A DNA stretch of 64,000 nt from Maricaulis sp. (GCF_017642925.1 NZ_JAEPOL010000010.1:62001-126000), one strand, 5' to 3'. Positions 1-8,516 are shown, numbered from the stretch's first letter. Numbers and translations are program-made. The notes: generated from the sequence alone by a model not told the origin.

Positions 1-250
1 TGGCGAACGCCACCATGTCGGCAATCTCACCGGATTTCAGCATGTTGGCGGGGTGGTAGCGCACCTCGACGCCGTGCCGTTCCGCGATCCCGGCGCGTTC
101 TTTCTCGATCGCATCCGCATCGCCCAGACCGTTGATGATCACGTTCGCGCCGTTGGCCGCGAGGGCGTCGGCCATGGCGGCGCCGATGCCGCTTGTAGAG
201 CCGGTGACAATGGCCACCTGGCCGGTCAGATCGGTGCGGATGGAAGACAT
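1..250 (-). CDS. bdhA: 3-hydroxybutyrate dehydrogenase, SDR family (cut at window edge)
   Basis: Only the N-terminal 83 residues are inside the window; the rest lies beyond base 1. The protein begins with a Rossmann fold and the SDR cofactor motif TGSTSGIG near residue 16. It continues with INGLGDADAIE and a GVEVRYHPANM stretch, both typical of D-beta-hydroxybutyrate dehydrogenase. That enzyme interconverts 3-hydroxybutyrate and acetoacetate with NAD in polyhydroxybutyrate and ketone body metabolism. The start ATG at 250 is preceded by AAGGTGG. The Ser-Tyr-Lys catalytic residues are not visible because of the cut, so another SDR specificity cannot be fully excluded. Confidence 0.8.
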   Translation of the reverse strand, partial: MSSIRTDLTGQVAIVTGSTSGIGAAMADALAANGANVIINGLGDADAIEKERAGIAERHGVEVRYHPANMLKSGEIADMVAFA

Positions 251-332
251 GAACCACCTTTCAAGTTTGCACTCCGCGCAAGAAACGGCAGGCCGGAGGC
301 CGGGTCAAGTGTGCATCCGACCCGATCACACA

Positions 333-364
333 CCGTCATCCCCCGTCTTGTCCGGGGGACCTCG
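333..364 (+). repeat. REP-like palindromic repeat, copy 1
   Basis: This 32-base element starts CCGTCATCCCCC and ends CCGGGGGACCTCG, with an internal hairpin (CCCCG...CGGGG). It matches the reverse complement of copy 3 (849-880) at all but one base. It overlaps the 3' end of the GIY-YIG gene, so the last codons and stop of that gene are read from repeat sequence. Confidence 0.75.
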
Positions 365-704
365 TCTTCCATGGTCGCAGGTCTATTTCCGGATTCGTTG
401 GAACGGCCCACAACGTGTCCCATAGATCCTCCCAGCGAGGATTGGCCGCCTCGATCAGGTTTATCTTCCACTGGCGCGGCCACTTTTTGATGCGCTTTTC
501 CCGCTTGATGGCATCGACAATCAATCCATGGGCTTCCCACCATACAAGGCTGGTGCAGCGATATTTCCGCGTGAAGCCGGAGGCCGTGCCGTTCTTGTGC
601 TGCTGGATGCGCCAGAGGAGGTGTGCGGTAACGCCGGTGTAGATCGCACCGTCGAACCGGTTGGCCATCATGTAGACGGCAATGGTCGCCTCTCGATCCT
701 TCAT
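336..704 (-). CDS. GIY-YIG nuclease family protein (YhbQ-like, REP-flanked)
   Basis: The 122-residue protein is a single GIY-YIG domain. The split motif appears as AVYMMANRFDGAIYTGVT (residues 9-26), followed by the conserved Arg (LLWRIQQHKNG), GFTRKY, and the family signature REKRIKKWPRQWKINLIE plus NPRWEDLW. Proteins of this short stand-alone family are small putative DNA endonucleases that occur in multiple copies in some alphaproteobacterial genomes. The gene is monocistronic, with an AT-rich upstream stretch (705-735) and a weak ribosome binding site. The last residues (RSPGQDGG) are encoded inside a REP-like repeat, so the ancestral stop was probably earlier. Function is uncharacterised; nuclease activity is inferred from the fold. 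Confidence 0.8.
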   Translation of the reverse strand: MKDREATIAVYMMANRFDGAIYTGVTAHLLWRIQQHKNGTASGFTRKYRCTSLVWWEAHGLIVDAIKREKRIKKWPRQWKINLIEAANPRWEDLWDTLWAVPTNPEIDLRPWKTRSPGQDGG

Positions 705-743
705 GCAATTTATGATTGTATATATTTAAATCCCCACCAAGCG

Positions 744-790
744 CCGTCATCCCACGGTCCCTGCGTCAGCAGGGATCCGGGGGACCTCAG
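744..790 (+). repeat. REP-like palindromic repeat, copy 2 (longer variant)
   Basis: It has the same outer ends as copy 1 (CCGTCATCCC... and ...CCGGGGGACCTCAG), but the middle is replaced by a longer segment containing its own small stem (GGTCCCTGC...GCAGGGATC). It lies 40 bases upstream of the GIY-YIG start and forms an inverted pair with copy 3. Confidence 0.6.
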
Positions 791-848
791 CCAACCCTTG
801 AGAGAATGCGCGCGGAGAGCAGCAAGTCTTGTTTTCAAACGGGTTAGT

Positions 849-880
849 CGAGGTCCCCCGGACAAGCCGGGGGATGACGG
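849..880 (-). repeat. REP-like palindromic repeat, copy 3 (inverted)
   Basis: On the minus strand it reads CCGTCATCCCCCGGCTTG followed by TCCGGGGGACCTCG, which matches copy 1 at 31 of 32 positions. It lies just beyond the 3' end of yaaA and may also act as that gene's terminator-like hairpin. Confidence 0.75.
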
Positions 881-912
881 ATTTTTTGTTGGAGGCAAGA
901 TTGTGGAGCGTT

Positions 913-1698
913 CTAAGCCGCCTTCGCCGCCACAGGCTGCGGGCGCGTGAACAGGAGTTCGTCCTCGCTGGAGCCGTCCGCCTCGAAACGATAGCCGCCC
1001 AGATCGAATTTGCGCAGTTCGGCCGGATCCTCGACGCGGTTCTGGATGACCCAGCGCGCCATCATGCCGCGCGCCTTCTTTGCGAAGACCATCAGGGCGC
1101 GCAATTGCCCATCCTTCTCTTCCTTGAAGTTCGCCGTGATGACGCGGCCCTTCAACTTCTTGCGGTCGACCGACTTGAAATACTCGTTCGAGGCGAGGTT
1201 CAGCACGACGGGATCGTCCTTGCCCTCCTGCAGAGTGTTGAGATGTTTCGCGATCCGGTCGCCCCAGAAATCATAGAGGTTCTCGCCGCGCCGCGTGTGA
1301 AGCTTGCGGCCCATCTCCAGCCGGTAGGGGTGGATGGCATCGAGCGGACGCAGCGCGCCATACATGCCCGACAGAATGCGCAGATGGTCCTGGGCATAGT
1401 CGAGATCGGCGTCCGGCAAGCTGCCGGCCTCGAGCCCGCGATAGACCTCGCCATTGAACGCGAAAGCTGCCTGCTTTTCGCCCGGTGTATCGGCATCGAA
1501 AGCCTGGAAGCGTTCGCGGTTGAGGCGCGCCAGATCGTCGGAGATCTTCATCATCGCCTTGATCTTCGGCGCCGTCAGCTGGCGCGTCGTCTTCGACAGG
1601 ATGCGGGTCTCGCCGATCAGCGGCGGCTCGGTGGCGGGCAGATCGCGTTCGACCGGGTCGAAATTCATGTTCTTGGCAGGCGACAGCAGAATCAGCAT
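913..1698 (-). CDS. yaaA: Peroxide stress protein YaaA (DUF328)
   Basis: The 261-residue protein matches YaaA over its full length. The N-terminus MLILLSPAKNM is diagnostic, and the family signatures SGMYGALRPLDAIHPYRLEM, NLYDFWGD, NLASNEYFK and FKEEKDG...KKARGMMARW follow in order. In E. coli, YaaA lowers free intracellular iron during hydrogen peroxide stress and limits Fenton damage to DNA. A longer upstream reading exists, but the ATG at 1698 has a strong GGAGGAGAAGGAGG ribosome binding site and the family N-terminus. The gene stands alone, and no peroxide-regulator site was recognised. Confidence 0.93.
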   Translation of the reverse strand: MLILLSPAKNMNFDPVERDLPATEPPLIGETRILSKTTRQLTAPKIKAMMKISDDLARLNRERFQAFDADTPGEKQAAFAFNGEVYRGLEAGSLPDADLDYAQDHLRILSGMYGALRPLDAIHPYRLEMGRKLHTRRGENLYDFWGDRIAKHLNTLQEGKDDPVVLNLASNEYFKSVDRKKLKGRVITANFKEEKDGQLRALMVFAKKARGMMARWVIQNRVEDPAELRKFDLGGYRFEADGSSEDELLFTRPQPVAAKAA

Positions 1699-1879
1699 GG
1701 CAGGCCTCCTTCTCCTCCGAAGGTAGGGGAGGCGGTCGGGCAGGAAAAGGCACCGGGCGCCGCTCTTGCTATGAGTTTTCTCAATGTCCGGCCACGGAAT
1801 TTCCAATGAGGCAGGCGTGCAGCCAATGGCGCGCCTCCCGTTTTGGTTGTATGGTTGCGGCAATCTGCGAGGTGTCGCC

Positions 1880-2944
1880 ATGTCGTTCTTCTACAGCCTG
1901 GACAAGACGAATCCGGTACAGCGGCGCATCGCGGCGCGCCTCCTCAGACTGGGCGCCCGGCTCGACGCCGAAATTCCCGCCAAGACACTGGACTCCACCC
2001 TCCTGCTGGCGACCTGGAATATCCGCGAGTTCGATAGTCCCGCCTATGGTCTGCGCGGGATGGAGCCTTACCATTACATCGCCGAGATTATCTCGCGCTT
2101 CGATCTGGTCGCGCTGCAGGAAGTTCGGCTTGATACTGCGCCGCTGGACAGGCTGCGCGAGCTCCTTGGCCCCTGGTGGAAATACCTGGTGACCGATGTC
2201 ACCGACGGCACCCGGGGCAATAAGGAGCGGATGGCTTTCCTCTATGACAGCCGCAAGGTGCGCTTTGGCGGTCTGGCGGGGGAAATCGTCATTCCGCCGA
2301 TCGAGACGCGCGACGAGTCGGGCCGGCTGGTCTATTCGCCAGCGAGCCAGCTTGCCCGCACGCCCTATGTCGTGGGTTTCGAGGCCGGCTGGTTCAAATT
2401 CATGCTGTCGACCGTGCATATCCTCTATGGCGAGAGCCGGGCCGACGATCCCGATCGCGAGCGCGAAATCCGCGAACTGGCCCGCTTCATGGCGGACCGG
2501 GCAAAGGAGGATCACGCCTGGGCGCGCAATCTCATCCTTCTGGGCGATTTCAACATTTTCGCACCTGACGATGTCACCTTCTCGGCCCTGACCGATGCCG
2601 GTTTCGTCATCCCCGAAGGCTTGCAGCAGGTCACCAATGTCGGGCGGGAAGAGCGCTTTTTCGACCAGATGGCCTTCATGACGCCGAACCTGACGCGCGA
2701 CCAGATCATCGCCGCCGGGGCCTTCAATTTCTACGATTGCGTCTATTGCGAGGATGACGAGGCGCTGTACGTGCCCGATATGGGCGAGGCTTATCACACC
2801 ACGTCGCGGGGCGAGCCGCGGGGCAATAAATCGCTCTATTACCGGACCTATTGGCGCACGCACCAGATGTCCGACCATCTGCCGCTATGGGCGGCGATCA
2901 AAGTCGATTTCGGGCGCGAATACCTGGCGTCCAGAACGGTTTAG
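1880..2944 (+). CDS. Endonuclease/exonuclease/phosphatase (EEP) superfamily hydrolase
   Basis: The 354-residue protein carries the ordered EEP active-site motifs: LATWNIREF (residues 44-52), VALQEVR, ILLGDFNIF and the C-terminal MSDHLPLW. The fold covers Mg-dependent nucleases and phosphodiesterases such as DNase I and exonuclease III; the substrate here is unknown. No signal peptide is visible, so it is probably cytoplasmic. The start ATG at 1880 follows GCGAGGTG; an in-frame ATG at 1784 would add an unconserved-looking Gly/Arg-rich leader. The stop codon overlaps the stop of the convergent FAD dehydrogenase gene by three bases. Confidence 0.8.
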   Translation: MSFFYSLDKTNPVQRRIAARLLRLGARLDAEIPAKTLDSTLLLATWNIREFDSPAYGLRGMEPYHYIAEIISRFDLVALQEVRLDTAPLDRLRELLGPWWKYLVTDVTDGTRGNKERMAFLYDSRKVRFGGLAGEIVIPPIETRDESGRLVYSPASQLARTPYVVGFEAGWFKFMLSTVHILYGESRADDPDREREIRELARFMADRAKEDHAWARNLILLGDFNIFAPDDVTFSALTDAGFVIPEGLQQVTNVGREERFFDQMAFMTPNLTRDQIIAAGAFNFYDCVYCEDDEALYVPDMGEAYHTTSRGEPRGNKSLYYRTYWRTHQMSDHLPLWAAIKVDFGREYLASRTV

Positions 2945-4353
2945 AACAAGACCCGCGGGTTCATGATGCCCTTGGGGTCCAGCGCCTGCTTGATCGCCCG
3001 CATCACCTTCACGTCGACCGGCTTGCGATTGGCCAGTTCCTCGCGCTTGAGGATGCCGATGCCGTGCTCGGCGGAAATCGATCCGCCGAACTCGTCCACC
3101 GTGTCATAGACAATCTTCGACATTTCGCCTGCGCGGGCCATGAAGCCGGCATGGGCGTCCGGATCGATGCAGGCGATGTTGTAGTGAACATTGCCGTCGC
3201 CGACATGGCCGAAGGCGACGACGATCCCGTCCGGAAAGTCCCGGTTCACACGCTGCGTCGCGACGTCGATGAAGGCGGACATCTTCGATACCGGGATCGA
3301 CACGTCATGCTTGACGGCGAGGCCCTGCCCGCGCTCGGCCTCGGCGATGCTTTCGCGCAGGCGCCAGAGATCCTGCATCTGGGCTTCGTTTTCCGCGATC
3401 ACGGCGTCCTGGACCAGTCCCGCCTCGAAGCCCTGCTCCAGCGCGGCCTCCATGGTCTCGCGCGCGCCGTCCGGGCGGCCGAAACTCATCTCGCAGACCA
3501 CATACCAGGGATGCTTGGCCTCAAGCGGGTCGCGTGTGCCGGGAATCCGCATCAGCACAAATTCCAGCGCGAGGTTCGGCATGACCTCGAAGGCGGTCAC
3601 AGCGCCGCCCGAGACCTGTTTCGCCATGCCGAGAAATTTCACCGCATCGTCCACGGAGTTCATGCCGATGAAGGCCAGTTCCATGCGGCCGGGACGTGGG
3701 AAGAGTTTCAGCGTGGCGGCAGTGATGATGCCCAGCGTGCCTTCGGCGCCGATCAGCAATTGCTTGAGATCATAGCCGGTATTGTCTTTGCGCAAGCCTG
3801 TCAGCCCGGACCAGATCGTGCCGTCCGGCAGCACGGCTTCCAGTCCCAGGACCAGTTCCCGCGTCATGCCGTAGCGCAGGACATGCACGCCGCCGGCATT
3901 GGTGGAAATCAGCCCGCCGATCATGGCCGAACCCTGCGAGCCCAGCGAGAGCGGGAAGAGGCGGTTGGCGCCTTCTGCCGTCTGCTGCAAGCTTTCCAGT
4001 ACGCAGCCGGCCTCTACGGTCATGGAATCATTGTCGGTGTCGATCTCGCGCACGGCGGTCATGCGCTTCAGCGAGATCAGCACTTCGCCTTGGGGCGTCG
4101 CAGCCCCGCACAGCGAGGTATTGCCGCCTTGGGGCGTGATCGCCACGCCGGCCTCGGCGCACAGCTTGACCACAGCCGAGACTTCCCCGGTGGAGGCTGG
4201 TTTGAGCAGAATCGGCGTTTCGCCCTTGTAGCGGCCGCGCCAGTCGTGGACATGCGGTTCGAGTTCCTGCGGATCCTGGCTCCAGCCTTTCGGGCCAAGA
4301 GCGGCCTTGAGATTGTCGATCAGGTCGGCGGGCAGGGTCACGGCAGCAGTCAT
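2941..4353 (-). CDS. FAD-binding oxidoreductase, GlcD/D-2-hydroxyacid dehydrogenase type
   Basis: The 470-residue flavoprotein has a PCMH/VAO FAD-binding domain (about residues 40-220: PQGGNTSLCGAA, GSQGSAMIGGLISTNAGG, GAEGTLGIITAATLKLFP). Its FAD-oxidase C-terminal domain carries the metal/substrate histidines FGHVGDGNVHYN and the closing AEHGIG motif. The family oxidises D-2-hydroxyacids such as D-2-hydroxyglutarate, D-lactate or glycolate to 2-oxoacids and passes electrons to a carrier. The arrangement most resembles D-2-hydroxyglutarate/D-lactate dehydrogenases; substrate is not decided by sequence reading. It is translationally coupled (ATGA) to the upstream sua5 gene. Confidence 0.85.
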   Translation of the reverse strand: MTAAVTLPADLIDNLKAALGPKGWSQDPQELEPHVHDWRGRYKGETPILLKPASTGEVSAVVKLCAEAGVAITPQGGNTSLCGAATPQGEVLISLKRMTAVREIDTDNDSMTVEAGCVLESLQQTAEGANRLFPLSLGSQGSAMIGGLISTNAGGVHVLRYGMTRELVLGLEAVLPDGTIWSGLTGLRKDNTGYDLKQLLIGAEGTLGIITAATLKLFPRPGRMELAFIGMNSVDDAVKFLGMAKQVSGGAVTAFEVMPNLALEFVLMRIPGTRDPLEAKHPWYVVCEMSFGRPDGARETMEAALEQGFEAGLVQDAVIAENEAQMQDLWRLRESIAEAERGQGLAVKHDVSIPVSKMSAFIDVATQRVNRDFPDGIVVAFGHVGDGNVHYNIACIDPDAHAGFMARAGEMSKIVYDTVDEFGGSISAEHGIGILKREELANRKPVDVKVMRAIKQALDPKGIMNPRVLF

Positions 4354-5306
4354 GGCGTCGGGTCGTCCTTGGGCGCAGCGGCGCGTTGCAGGCGGTCATT
4401 GATGGCTTCACCCAAACCCTGATCCGGGATGGGCGCAACTGCAATGCGTTCCGGCCCGCGTGCGTCGAGATCACGCAGGGCGGCAAACAGGCGTGTGGCG
4501 GCTTCGGCGAGATCGCCGGCCTCCGACAGGTTGATATGGCCTCCGATGGCGCCGAAGCCCAGCAACAGCTCGCCGGGCCGGGCTTCGCTGGCATTGAGCC
4601 GCATCGCTGCATTGGGGGCGTAATGGCTTTTCAGCATGCCGGGGCTGGCGAGCGGGGCGTCGGGCCCGGGAGTTTCCAGAGGTCCGGTGATCGGCTGGAT
4701 GTGCACGCGGGCCAGACCGCCGGGCCGCAGCAAGATGGCGCGCTTGCCGTCGATGGCGACGACGGTCGATTCAACCCCGACGGGGCAGGCGCCGCCATCA
4801 AGGATGAGGTCGACCTTGTCGCCCAGGCCGTCGGCGACATGCTGGGCCGTGGTGGGGCTGATCGAGCCTGACGGGTTGGCGCTGGGCGCCACCAGGGGCG
4901 CGCCGAAAGCGCTGATCAGCGTGCGGGCTGCCGGGTGGGCCGGCGCGCGCAGGGCGATACTGTCGAGTCCGGCATTGGCGATGTCGGCGATGTCGGCGTC
5001 CGGCTTTTTCGGCAAAACCAGCGTGAGCGGCCCCGGCCAGTAGGTCGCGGCGAGTTTTGCCCCCAGCTCCGGCCACTCGGCGATGCGCTGGGCCATTTTC
5101 GGACCGGTGACATGGGCGATCAGTGGGTTGAAGCGCGGCCGCCCCTTGGCGGCGTAGAGCCGCGCGACGGCGTCCGGGTTGGCAGCATCGGCAGCCAGGC
5201 CGTAAACGGTCTCCGTCGGCATGGCCACGAGACCGCCCGCCTGCAGGATGGCGGCGGCTTCGGCAATGGCTTCGGCAGAGTTGGCAGGCTTGATCGGAGC
5301 GGTCAT
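4350..5306 (-). CDS. tsaC: L-threonylcarbamoyladenylate synthase, Sua5 type
   Basis: This enzyme makes threonylcarbamoyl-AMP from threonine, bicarbonate and ATP for the t6A37 modification of ANN-decoding tRNAs. At 318 residues it is the long Sua5 form with the C-terminal Sua5 domain, not the short TsaC form. Signatures are GGLVAMPTETVYGLAADA (residues 24-41), AAKGRPRFNPLIAHV, and APSANPSGSISPT. The C-terminal half has SPGMLKSHYAP, typical of the linker to the Sua5 domain. Its last four bases overlap the start of the FAD dehydrogenase gene (ATGA), so the two are co-transcribed. Confidence 0.93.
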   Translation of the reverse strand: MTAPIKPANSAEAIAEAAAILQAGGLVAMPTETVYGLAADAANPDAVARLYAAKGRPRFNPLIAHVTGPKMAQRIAEWPELGAKLAATYWPGPLTLVLPKKPDADIADIANAGLDSIALRAPAHPAARTLISAFGAPLVAPSANPSGSISPTTAQHVADGLGDKVDLILDGGACPVGVESTVVAIDGKRAILLRPGGLARVHIQPITGPLETPGPDAPLASPGMLKSHYAPNAAMRLNASEARPGELLLGFGAIGGHINLSEAGDLAEAATRLFAALRDLDARGPERIAVAPIPDQGLGEAINDRLQRAAAPKDDPTP

Positions 5307-5345
5307 GGGGCGTGAGCTAGCGCTTCACGCCCCTGCCACGCAAGC

Positions 5346-5888
5346 CTACTCGGCGGCATCGGCCTCGATATGCAGCACGAGGGTCACCTCGGCCGCGGCC
5401 GAACCCCAGCTGGACGAGCCGACGCCGTAGTCGGCGCGGGCGAGTGTGTAGCGGCTGTCCGCAACGGCCCGGCCGCTATTGATCGCCAGGGTGAAGGGCA
5501 GCACGATGTCGCGTTCGGTGCCGGCCATGGCGAGCGTGCCGTGCGCTTCATAGCCCTCATCCGTTGCCCGGATATCCTCGGAGACAAAGGTCGCGGCCTC
5601 GTACTCCGACGGGTTCAGGCCGGAATCTGACAGCATGGAACTGTCCATCTGGCCATTGCCGGTCGTGCCGCTGGAGGTGAGCACGCGGGCCGAGATCGAG
5701 GCGTTGTCCAGATCGGCCGGGTCGAGCACGATCTCGGCCGTCCAGTCCGAAAACTCTCCCGTCACTGCACCACCGGACACCGTCGTCTCGAAGCCGACGG
5801 AACTGTCGGCCCGATCGACCTGCCAGGACTGGGCGCTGGCCGGAGCGGCAGCGAGGGCCAGCGGGAGAAGAAACGCGTAACGCAACAT
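5346..5888 (-). CDS. YceI family periplasmic protein
   Basis: The 180-residue protein has a clear Sec signal peptide (MLRYAFLLPLALAAAPASA, cleavage after ASA) followed by a YceI lipocalin-like beta-barrel: WQVDRADSSVGFETTV, GEFSDWTAEI, LDPADLDNASISARV, and a C-terminal strand EVTLVLHIEA. YceI proteins bind polyprenoid or amphiphilic ligands in the periplasm. The gene follows a cytochrome b561 gene with a 6-base gap, a pairing common for YceI, which suggests a membrane redox role. ATG at 5888 is preferred to the GTG two codons upstream because AAGGA is spaced correctly for it. Confidence 0.9.
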   Translation of the reverse strand: MLRYAFLLPLALAAAPASAQSWQVDRADSSVGFETTVSGGAVTGEFSDWTAEIVLDPADLDNASISARVLTSSGTTGNGQMDSSMLSDSGLNPSEYEAATFVSEDIRATDEGYEAHGTLAMAGTERDIVLPFTLAINSGRAVADSRYTLARADYGVGSSSWGSAAAEVTLVLHIEADAAE

Positions 5889-5894
5889 CGGCAC

Positions 5895-6470
5895 TTATCC
5901 TTTCAGGACCGGGATCATGCGGGCGATCAGCCCGTCGCGGTCGAAAAACTGGTGTTTCAGGGCCGCTGCAGCGTGCAGGCCGAACAGGATCAGGATCGGC
6001 CAGCCGCCGGCCCCGTGGATCGAGCCGGACACTTCGTGCAGGCTCTCGCTTTGCGGAACCGGCAGACGCGGCAGCGGCATGTCGGGATTGTTGAACAGGA
6101 AAGAGGGCAGTTCCGAGGCGGAGGCGGAAATCCAGCCCATGATCGGCATGCCGATCATCAGCACGTAGAAGGCCCAGTGCACGGCGTGGGCGGCCAGCTT
6201 TTCCCAGGGTTTCATGCCTTCGGGCATGCCCGGTGTCTTGTGGGTGAGGCGCCAGGCCAGACGGATGAGCGACAGGACCAGGATCGCCATGCCCGTCGTC
6301 TTGTGCAGATTGTAGGCCTGCTGAACCTCTTCCAGCGGCACGGTGCCGGCGAACAGGCCTTCGCGCAGGTCTTCCATGTACCAGCCGAAAAACACCATGC
6401 CGAGCAGCAGGACCGCGAGGATCCAGTGAAGGGTGATGGCGACGGCGGTGTAGCGTGGCGTGTCGGTCAT
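5895..6470 (-). CDS. Cytochrome b561 family protein
   Basis: The 191-residue protein has four predicted membrane helices with histidines placed as in bacterial b561 di-haem proteins: ITLHWILAVLLLGMVFF, NLHKTTGMAILVLSLIRL, AAHAVHWAFYVLMIGMPI and ILFGLHAAAALKHQFF. These proteins move electrons from quinol across the inner membrane, or oxidise superoxide as CybB does. It is co-oriented with and immediately upstream of the YceI gene, so they form a two-gene operon. The start at 6470 (MTDTPRY) fits the family; upstream in-frame codons add an unlikely leader. Confidence 0.9.
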   Translation of the reverse strand: MTDTPRYTAVAITLHWILAVLLLGMVFFGWYMEDLREGLFAGTVPLEEVQQAYNLHKTTGMAILVLSLIRLAWRLTHKTPGMPEGMKPWEKLAAHAVHWAFYVLMIGMPIMGWISASASELPSFLFNNPDMPLPRLPVPQSESLHEVSGSIHGAGGWPILILFGLHAAAALKHQFFDRDGLIARMIPVLKG

Positions 6471-6657
6471 GGTTCGGGCTCCCCCAACGGCTTTCCCGCC
6501 CGTGCGGGGGCGGCTCTCGTCACAGTATATGCCCGCTGTCTGCGCGTCCGAAAAGCCACACAAAGTCGCGGGCTGGACAAAACACTGTTTCCGGATTCGC
6601 ATCGGCGGGAAGGCGGGTTATGTTCCGGCCACAAAAAAATGATGACGGAGGTCGGCC

Positions 6658-8415
6658 ATGACATATCGCGCACCGCTGGATGAATTGCGCTTCACGCTGG
6701 AAGAAGTTGCGGCTGTTGAGGGGCTGAAGGCGACGGGCGCCTTCCCGGACTTCACCTCCGATCTGACGGCGGCCATTCTGGAAGAGGCTGCCAAGCTGGC
6801 GGAAAATGTGCTCGCGCCGCTCAACCGCGTCGGCGACGCCGAGCACTGCAAGCTCGAGAATGACGCCGTCACCACGCCGACCGGTTTCCCGGCGGCCTAT
6901 GCGCAATTCGTCGAAGGCGGCTGGCAGGGGCTGCAATTCCCGGCCGAGCTGGGCGGTATGGGGCTGCCGCGGGCGCTGGGCGTGGCCGTGCTGGAAATGA
7001 TCCAGGGCGCGAACCTGTCCTTCGGTCTCGGCCCGATGCTCACCTATGGCGGGATCGAGGCGCTGATCGCTCACGGTACTGACGAGCAGAAGGAATTGTA
7101 TCTGGGCAAGCTGCTCACCGGCGAGTGGTCGGCCACGATGAACCTCACCGAGCCTCAGGCCGGGTCGGATGTGGGCGCGCTGCGCACCAAGGCCGAACCG
7201 AATGCCGACGGCAGCTGGGCGATCTCGGGCCAGAAGATCTTCATCACCTGGGGCGAACACGACTGTGCGGAGAATATCATCCATCTCGTGCTCGCGCGGA
7301 CGCCGGGTTCGCCGGAGGGCACGAAGGGTATTTCGCTCTTCATCGTACCGAAAATCCTGCCGGACGGGTCGCGCAACGACCTGCGCGCCATCGGGGTCGA
7401 GCACAAGCTGGGCATTCACGGCTCGCCGACCTGCACCATGGAATACACCGGCGCGACCGGTTGGCTGATCGGCGGTGAAAACGCCGGCATGCGCTGCATG
7501 TTCACGATGATGAATTCGGCGCGTCTGAATGTCGGCGTGCAGGGGGTGGGCATCGCCGAGCGGGCCTTCCAGCAGGCCCTGGCCTATGCACAGGACCGCA
7601 AGCAGGGCCGCGCCATCGACGCCGAGGGCCCGGCACCGCACGCCATCATCCATCACCCGGACATCAAGCGCACCCTGTCGCTGATGAAGGCCAAGATCGC
7701 CGCCTCGCGGGCCATCTGCGTGTCCTGCGCCGTGGCGACCGACATGGCCGAGCATGCCGAGGACGCCGACGAGCGCGCCGCGGCCAAGCGCCGCGAGGAG
7801 TTGCTCACGCCGGTGGCGAAAGCCTGGTCGACCGATATCGGCGTCGAGGTCGCGTCCTTGGGCGTCCAGGTTCATGGCGGCATGGGCTATATCGAGGAAA
7901 CCGGTGCGGCCCAGCATCTGCGCGATGCCCGTATCACGCCGATCTATGAAGGCACCAATGCCATCCAGGCGATCGACCTGGTCGGCCGCAAGCTGAACAT
8001 GGATGGCGGCGCGGCCTTTGACGAGCTGTTCTCGGATATCGGGCAGACCATCGAGGCCTGCACGACCTCGTCACACCCGGACTTGCCGCCACTCGGCGAT
8101 CGCCTGCAGGACAGTCTGGATGCCATGCGTGAAGCAGTCGACTGGCTGAAAGAGGTCGACATGAAGGACCGGCTGGCCGGCGCCACCCCCTTCCTCACCC
8201 TGGCGGGCGAGACGATCGGCGGTTGGCTGCTGTGCGTCGGGGCCGTCGCAGCTCGCCGGCGTCAGAAGGAGAATATCGGCGACCCCGCCTTCGCGGCCCA
8301 GCGGATAGCCCTGGCGAACTTCTATGCCGAAGCGGTGATGACGTTGGCACCGTCGCGCGTCGACGACGTCACCATGGGCGCGGAGATGATCGACGAGGTC
8401 GGCTTCGGCGTCTGA
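6658..8415 (+). CDS. Acyl-CoA dehydrogenase (long, DmdC/AcdA-like)
   Basis: The 585-residue flavoprotein belongs to the long acyl-CoA dehydrogenase clade. It opens with the characteristic N-terminus MTYRAPLDELRFTLEEV and has FAD/substrate motifs LTEPQAGSDVGAL and GQKIFITWGEHD, the ACAD block GVGIAERAFQQALAYAQDR, and the catalytic-base region IYEGTNAIQAIDLVGRKL. A C-terminal acetyl-CoA-dehydrogenase-like extension follows. Relatives act in beta-oxidation or on 3-methylmercaptopropionyl-CoA in the DMSP pathway (DmdC). No other dmd or fad genes are adjacent, so the substrate stays open. A hairpin begins at its stop codon. Confidence 0.88.
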   Translation: MTYRAPLDELRFTLEEVAAVEGLKATGAFPDFTSDLTAAILEEAAKLAENVLAPLNRVGDAEHCKLENDAVTTPTGFPAAYAQFVEGGWQGLQFPAELGGMGLPRALGVAVLEMIQGANLSFGLGPMLTYGGIEALIAHGTDEQKELYLGKLLTGEWSATMNLTEPQAGSDVGALRTKAEPNADGSWAISGQKIFITWGEHDCAENIIHLVLARTPGSPEGTKGISLFIVPKILPDGSRNDLRAIGVEHKLGIHGSPTCTMEYTGATGWLIGGENAGMRCMFTMMNSARLNVGVQGVGIAERAFQQALAYAQDRKQGRAIDAEGPAPHAIIHHPDIKRTLSLMKAKIAASRAICVSCAVATDMAEHAEDADERAAAKRREELLTPVAKAWSTDIGVEVASLGVQVHGGMGYIEETGAAQHLRDARITPIYEGTNAIQAIDLVGRKLNMDGGAAFDELFSDIGQTIEACTTSSHPDLPPLGDRLQDSLDAMREAVDWLKEVDMKDRLAGATPFLTLAGETIGGWLLCVGAVAARRRQKENIGDPAFAAQRIALANFYAEAVMTLAPSRVDDVTMGAEMIDEVGFGV

Positions 8416-8444
8416 TCAAAAGGGGACAGGTGTCCCTTTTTGAT
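8415..8444 (+). terminator. Hairpin at the acyl-CoA dehydrogenase stop codon
   Basis: Two 14-base arms (ATCAAAAGGGGACA and TGTCCCTTTTTGAT) pair with a single G-T wobble around a two-base loop, and the 3' arm contains a run of five T. It overlaps the stop codon and fits an intrinsic terminator. Such GGGGACA/TGTCCC arms also resemble dispersed repeats in proteobacteria, so it could be a repeat element as well. Confidence 0.6.
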
Positions 8445-8516
8445 ATCTTGCGCCAGGTCAATGCGACGGCGGCAACGGCCCGCAATGCTTGCGGGCAGGT
8501 TTGCGGAGATGCCGTC

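Noticed and set aside
336-704. GIY-YIG gene as a homing endonuclease or a phage remnant
   Set aside because: It is a short single-domain YhbQ-like form, with no intron, intein or phage genes nearby.
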